Source: Arthrinium phaeospermum (lineage: Eukaryota; Ascomycota; Sordariomycetes; Amphisphaeriales; Apiosporaceae). From it: DNA of 64,000 nt. Position 1 is the first letter of the stretch. Every line of letters begins with the position of its first letter. Under the pieces are notes generated by a model, which saw nothing but the letters and a program-made list of their open reading frames with translations, was not told the origin of the DNA and made no database searches. The stretch is taken from assembly GCA_006503535.1 (NCBI GenBank), contig QYRS01000005.1, positions 1,426,001-1,490,000 of the forward strand, written 5' to 3'. This document shows, piece after piece, positions 59,528 to 64,000 of the stretch. The translations under genes and the position numbers were made by a program.

Positions 59528-61040
59528 TTAGGCGCCCAGGCTGGGGAAAGCGGACTCGTCCTTGGTGTTGATGGAAGCGTTGTCACGACCACCACGTCCG
59601 CCACGGAACTCGCCAGCGCCACGGAAGTTGTCACCACGGCCACGTCCGCCACGACCCTCACCACGGCCACGTCCGCCACGGCCCTCGCCGCGTCCACGGC
59701 CGCCCTCACCGCGGGCACCACCGCGTCCACCACGTCCACCCTGGGGGTGGCTGGGCTCAACGTAGCGCTGGTCGATGTCGAGGATTTGCTTCTCCTTGCG
59801 CTCACGCTCACGCTTGGTCTTGGTGGCAGTAGCGGAAACGAAGTCGGTCTCCTCCTTGACGAGAGGCTTGGCGCTAGCCCACTTCTTGTCAGCCTTGCTG
59901 CCCTCGTTAGCCTTGCGGATGTCGGGACCACCGCCAAGAGCCAGCTTCTTCTCGGCCAGCTGGGCGAGGTACTCGGTGTACGAGACGCTCTTGTCCTCCT
60001 CTTCGGGGATCTCGGCGTCCTGGGCATCCTCAGCGGTAGCCTCCTTCAGCTCAGACTTAGCAATGGCCTCGCCAGCCTGCTCATCCTTGGCCTCAGCCTC
60101 GCCTTCCTGGGCGCCCCAGCTAGCGGCAGCCTGCTTCTCGGAGCCACTGGAAAAACAGTTAGTGTGATTTCAAGTTTCATAAAATAGGCGAGCCATACCT
60201 GGGACCGGTGCGGCTGTGACGGTCGTCACGCTCACGGGGGTAGCGGCCACCACGGCCACCTCGCTCGCGGGCGCCGCGGCCACCACGGGGACCACCGCGG
60301 GCGGCCTCTTCAGTGCCTCGGCGCTGGTTGTTGGAGTGACCGGCGTTCTTATCGCGGAAAGCTGCGAAATCCCATGTAAGTTTCCAATCTTGCCTTGTTT
60401 TTTCTTTTGCGACCTCGCTCTTGTACTAACCTCCCTCGTTACCACCAGGACCACGGCGGGCACCGCTGGTAGCGTTGACGGGCTTGGCGGGAGCAACCGG
60501 CTCGACAGTGCGCTTAGTGGTGCGAGTGGTGTTCTTGTCTACCGTCTTGACAGGCCCCGAAGGGTTGTCGGAGTCTCCCTCGACATCATTGCCTGCAATT
60601 TTTTATTTAGGTTAGCTCATGTACCCCGCTCGAAGCAGCGCTTTCTCTTGGAAGCGGCCGCCGGGGCGAAGAGATTTAATCGTACCGAGGAGGTCGAACA
60701 GGTTCTGGAAGGCGATGTTAGCTCAGTGCTCCACGAGAGGCATCGGATCAATGGCGGTCATGTAGAAAAATCTCGACGGAAGCGACCACAATAGCCGAAG
60801 GCGACGTGCGAAGATCGCAGTGGTGTGGAGGTGTCCAGTGTAGGAACGCATGAACACACACGCACACACAAAGACACAGACAGCCAGAGACAGGTGGGTG
60901 TATGGCTTTCCTTGCAGCTTCACTGAAGCTGGAAGTGAGGTGAGGGGTCATGTTGGATTTGGAATAGCTTCATGGGCGAGGGCGCAATGGACGATGGGTT
61001 GCGAAAAATCACCCGGACGTACCTTGGACACGACCGACAT
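59528..61040 (-). CDS. STM1: Stm1/SERBP1-like ribosome preservation factor with RGG repeats
   Basis: Homolog of yeast Stm1 and animal SERBP1/HABP4, which clamp translationally inactive 80S ribosomes and bind RNA or G-quadruplexes. Five exons give 326 aa: 61040-61023 (18 nt, MSVVSK), 60704-60686 (19 nt, NLFDLL), 60592-60431, 60361-60199 and 60146-59528. The joined start MSVVSKNLFDLLGNDVEGDS is the classic Stm1 N-terminus. A basic linker (TKRTVEPVAPAKPVN) leads to an RGG patch, the HABP4-type region with VSYTEYLAQLAEKK (about 185-200), and a C-terminal RGG/GRG array before the ending FPSLGA. Phases close only if both micro-exons are used. Intron 1 (318 nt) is unusually long for this window. High-level constitutive expression is expected for the family. 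Confidence 0.94.
60853..60890. repeat. CA-rich low-complexity tract in STM1 intron 1
   Basis: Imperfect (CA)n/(GACA)n sequence inside the 318-nt first intron of STM1; read as TG-rich on the transcript. Confidence 0.75.
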
Positions 61041-64000
61041 GGTGCCGTCAATTTTTATCGCCTTTCAGCAAGGCGTAGCTTTAAGGACGACAAACGAGTC
61101 AAAAAGGGACTATCAAGTCGATACAGGAGAGGAGTGAGGAAGAAGACGAGGAAGGATACAAGCCTAGCAATAGGTCATATCCTGTAAGGTGCGATAGGGA
61201 ATTGAAATCTCTCTTCGTGGTGGTCGACCTAGTGGTTCCGCCGATTTCAAGGATTGGTTGGGCCCAATGCGTCAGGTCAATTGGGGCCTTTCTTCACTCT
61301 GGGCACTCAGGTTTCCCCAGTTTGGCTGCTCTGTGGCGTGGCTGGCTACCAGCTGCTACCTCAAAACTTCTTGACCTGATCTGCTATTTTTTGGTGCGCA
61401 GGCACGAATTTCGCTGTCCACACAACAATCAAATGCCTATGGGAAAGCGAAAAAAAAGAGCCCCAAGGCCAAAAAAGCACCGTAGCGGGTGGCCCGAGCG
61501 TCAGCTTCTGTGCACGTACTTAGGAAATAAAAGGGCACCTTCCAGACTAATAAGGTTGCTAGAGAGAGGTACGTCACGACCCGCTCTTACCTTCTTCACT
61601 TCTTGACGCATACCCTACCTTTCCATCAATACCTTATATCGTAACCATTTCACAGCGATAACCTTGTGCGCAGTTACCTTGACCGCCGTAGTAGTCTCAC
61701 TGCACCATGTACTACGCACTCAAGCAGCTTGATTCTACCATCCCATCTTGCTCTATTCCAGTGTTCTGAGGTTCAATAAGCTGCCCTTGTATCCAGGTAC
61801 TGACGCGGAGCTAGAATAATGCCGTTCGGGCATTGGAATTTGGGTTTGGGTTAATGCAGTGGCAGCTCTATTAGGGTTTCGACCTGCTGCAACGCGAAGC
61901 CAATTGTTACGTAGACCCGGGGTAATTCATATGTGCTCACTACGACTGGTAGTATCAGTGTCGCAGAGTACCAGCTTCACCATCGAGGCATTCGCACCAG
62001 GACAAGCACCAATTGCTATGAAGAAACTCGAGAGACGAGTTTGCAATATCTCGGCGCAAAGTCCCCAACAGAACAAACACAACCTTGCACCCAATCGTTT
62101 GCGACCAAAAGATGGTAGATGCGGTTGGCATTTGTCCGAGAAACAGAGGCTAGGTAGCTCCAGTCTGTGGCTTTACGATAGCAGCCCAGAACGGCGAGCT
62201 CAGAGTAGTTGTCGCCTGCATACACATGCAGATTGTATTGAAATGATAATGCAGCGTCGCCTACAGTATGCCGGCTTCTTCAATCTATCTACCTATGTAA
62301 CTCTCGAGTCATCCAAGGTCTTAGAGTCCGCCGAGGTGGACAAAAGAATACTACATAATACTACAGTACGCATGGTAGGGCGATATTGTGTGGGCTAGCC
62401 AGGTGTGGTCAAGCCACTGCCGACGGACGGTTTTAAACATTGATCTGAACCCGTTGTCACTGTCGGAGATATGTACCCCATCGTATCGTGGGGTGTGTGG
62501 ACGACGTCTGTGTTCGAACTTCTGGGCCAGGCATGTAGTAGTAGCACCCGGCGCGTGGGATTCGTCGGGGGTGCTTTTTGGTTGATAATAGACCGTCCCT
62601 TATCTCTGCCTCCCACGGCGCCTTGACATTACACATGTCGGAAACAGGCAGGTCTGCGGAGAGATAAGAGACAAGTCGACCGACCAGATAGCCAGCCCAG
62701 CCCTTCTAGAGCTCTTGATAAATAGACCATCCCGCCCTCTATCTGCTCAGAGAGCAGACGTTTATTCTTCTCTCTGTTTAGTTTCGCCCATGTCCGATTT
62801 CTACGAGGGCAGTCCCATCGTCATATTTCCTCCTGGTTCAAAATGCCTGTGCAAGTGCTCAGAGCTCAACGGAGCCCATCATCGTTCATCTTCCGTGGCG
62901 CATTTTCTTTGTCACCGAGGTGGTAGTCAGCAGCACTAAGCGAGAATCAAGTTGCATACTCTCTATTCTCATGGACATGTGAACGTCCAACATACATCCC
63001 TTCCATCGACTGGCCCCATTCAAGTCAACCCATGGGGGGTTTGTGCCTCTATTCCCCAGTCAGGCTGCCAGTCCTTCATCAGGAGCCAGGAGGCTGTGGG
63101 GATGGATGACCACTCGTTGACAAGCGTCAATCACAAGAAAGGACAATACGCGATTCTCATGACTTTCGAAACCTGTTCACGATGAGGACGTTACGCAATA
63201 CGTCACTTGGCACGAGACTCTGTTACCTAACAACGATGCACAACGCCTGGTAAAGAGCGGCTTGGAGATGACAGGCGGCCTGGCCGGCATTGCAGCTGCA
63301 GTTGGAGACCATATTCATGGCCTCTCCAAGTCTCCAAGATGACTACTCCAACTTCAACTCCATAGCTGTGGAGTAGACACGGACTGTGGCTCATGCTGTG
63401 GGTGCATCAAAGCAGTTGGGCAAATGGGACGTCGCACCCCTCTCGGTCTTTGCACCGATATCCACTGCTGGGCTACCGCAATCTAGACCAGGTGCCAGGC
63501 GTCTGATTCGTACTACGAGATGGGGACGGTGTTCGCCAAGGGCAGTGCAAGTAGTTGCCGGTCACGAGAACGGCCGTTGAGGACTAGTTCGGAGGAGGTT
63601 TCGGAAGAGGAGAAAATAATTAGCTGACCAGCATGATCACGAGGGCAGCTTGCTTCGGTGTTGGGTTCAACGTCCAGTCCGCAAGTGCCGGGCGCGTGGT
63701 GTTGGGGTTGGTGAGATGCATGGCTGCTGTGTGAAGGTTGCGCGTGGACCTATCGAATGGCCTTCGTTACTCACGATGCGCAGTAGTGTGGAACTGCACC
63801 TGGTATAGCCAGAGGGCCGGTCAACAGCACATCGTGATCAAATCCTGGGCAGAGAAGTTGGAGCCAGTTCACCGGCCTTTGGACCGATCTGGGAAGAACG
63901 CGAGGGAGGGTTGGGTGGTTGTTGCTGTTCGTACTGGCTACTAGCGGGCAGCTGGCCCCCGAAGCTGGGCAGCGCTCGCGAACGAGCCCTCCAACCCCTC
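61041..64000. other. right flank, no firmly supported gene
   Basis: 3 kb upstream of STM1, so its promoter lies at the left end. No complete gene is supported. A protein-like 59-codon frame occurs at 63,160-63,339 (see the separate entry). Other frames, such as the 179-codon one at 61,859-62,398, are unrecognised. A gene continuing past the window edge cannot be excluded. Confidence 0.5.
63160..63339 (+). other. possible coding exon or gene remnant
   Basis: A short frame with protein-like composition: HDEDVTQYVTWHETLLP, then QRLVKSGLEMTGG and GIAAAVGDHIHGLSK, ending at TGA 63,337-63,339. It has no ATG of its own before Met in the GLEM segment. The neighbouring frame just upstream (to 63,185) ends in NHKKGQYAILMTFETC and could be an earlier part joined by an unseen intron or a frame break. 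No family recognised. Confidence 0.25.

Noticed and set aside
61859..62398. 179-codon plus-strand frame in the right flank
   Set aside because: No domain and irregular codon use; likely chance.
1..64000. A biosynthetic cluster, mobile element or defence-like system
   Set aside because: No polyketide synthase, peptide synthetase, terpene cyclase, transposase, reverse transcriptase or NLR/HET-domain motifs were seen; neighbouring genes belong to unrelated housekeeping pathways.

Overview
This window is nuclear DNA of a filamentous ascomycete (Pezizomycotina, most likely Sordariomycetes). The signs are short GT..AG introns of about 50-130 bases, often with CTAAC or CTGAC branch points, GC-rich exons, long low-complexity intergenic DNA, and gene families typical of moulds: peroxisomal malate synthase ending in SKL, a CFEM/GPI adhesin, a SUR7/PalI protein and a fungal type IIC P-type ATPase. 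I see no transposon, CRISPR array, rRNA or convincing tRNA. I rebuilt exon structures by hand; unless an entry says otherwise, the reading frame closes across every intron.

Layout. 1-3,982 no gene. 3,983-5,870 (-) malate synthase. 7,760-8,238 (-) Pet191. 9,034-11,192 (+) membrane-anchored sterol ester/acylglycerol lipase. 12,355-14,645 (-) repeat-rich CFEM adhesin resembling Mad1. 14,646-21,684 a 7-kb stretch without a gene. 21,685-23,728 (-) Vms1 peptidyl-tRNA hydrolase. 24,603-25,542 (+) single-pass membrane protein with a 22-G tract. 26,256-27,397 (+) Cys-rich orphan. 28,287-28,611 (+) two-exon 83-aa microprotein. 28,892-32,799 (-) Na,K-ATPase-like pump. 36,584-37,904 (+) SUR7-like. 38,819-42,436 (-) SMC5. 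44,649-48,660 (+) Hsl1/Gin4-type kinase. 50,105-51,486 (+) Ppn2-like polyphosphatase. 54,043-55,166 (+) transaldolase. 55,548-57,079 (-) kinase-like protein lacking the catalytic Asp. 57,995-58,747 (-) hypothetical. 59,528-61,040 (-) Stm1. 61,041-64,000 no firm gene.

The genes do not form one pathway or a biosynthetic cluster. They are mostly housekeeping: glyoxylate cycle, cytochrome oxidase assembly, lipid-ester hydrolysis, ribosome quality control, Smc5/6 genome maintenance, septin/morphogenesis kinase, polyphosphate turnover, pentose phosphate pathway and ribosome preservation. Interspersed are surface proteins (adhesin, SUR7-like, membrane orphan) and a cation pump. I did not find a new multi-gene system.

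The strongest unexpected result concerns sequence quality. Four genes (transaldolase, Ppn2, the Hsl1-type kinase and the Cys-rich orphan) each need exactly one added base to be intact, always in the same direction and at or beside a 3-4 base homopolymer. This points to homopolymer deletions in the assembly rather than real pseudogenes. The most interesting biology is the type IIC ATPase with a Cys where animal Na,K-ATPase has a cation-binding Asp, the adhesin with ten 24-bp repeats, the degenerate kinase, and the 22-G tract inside a coding exon.
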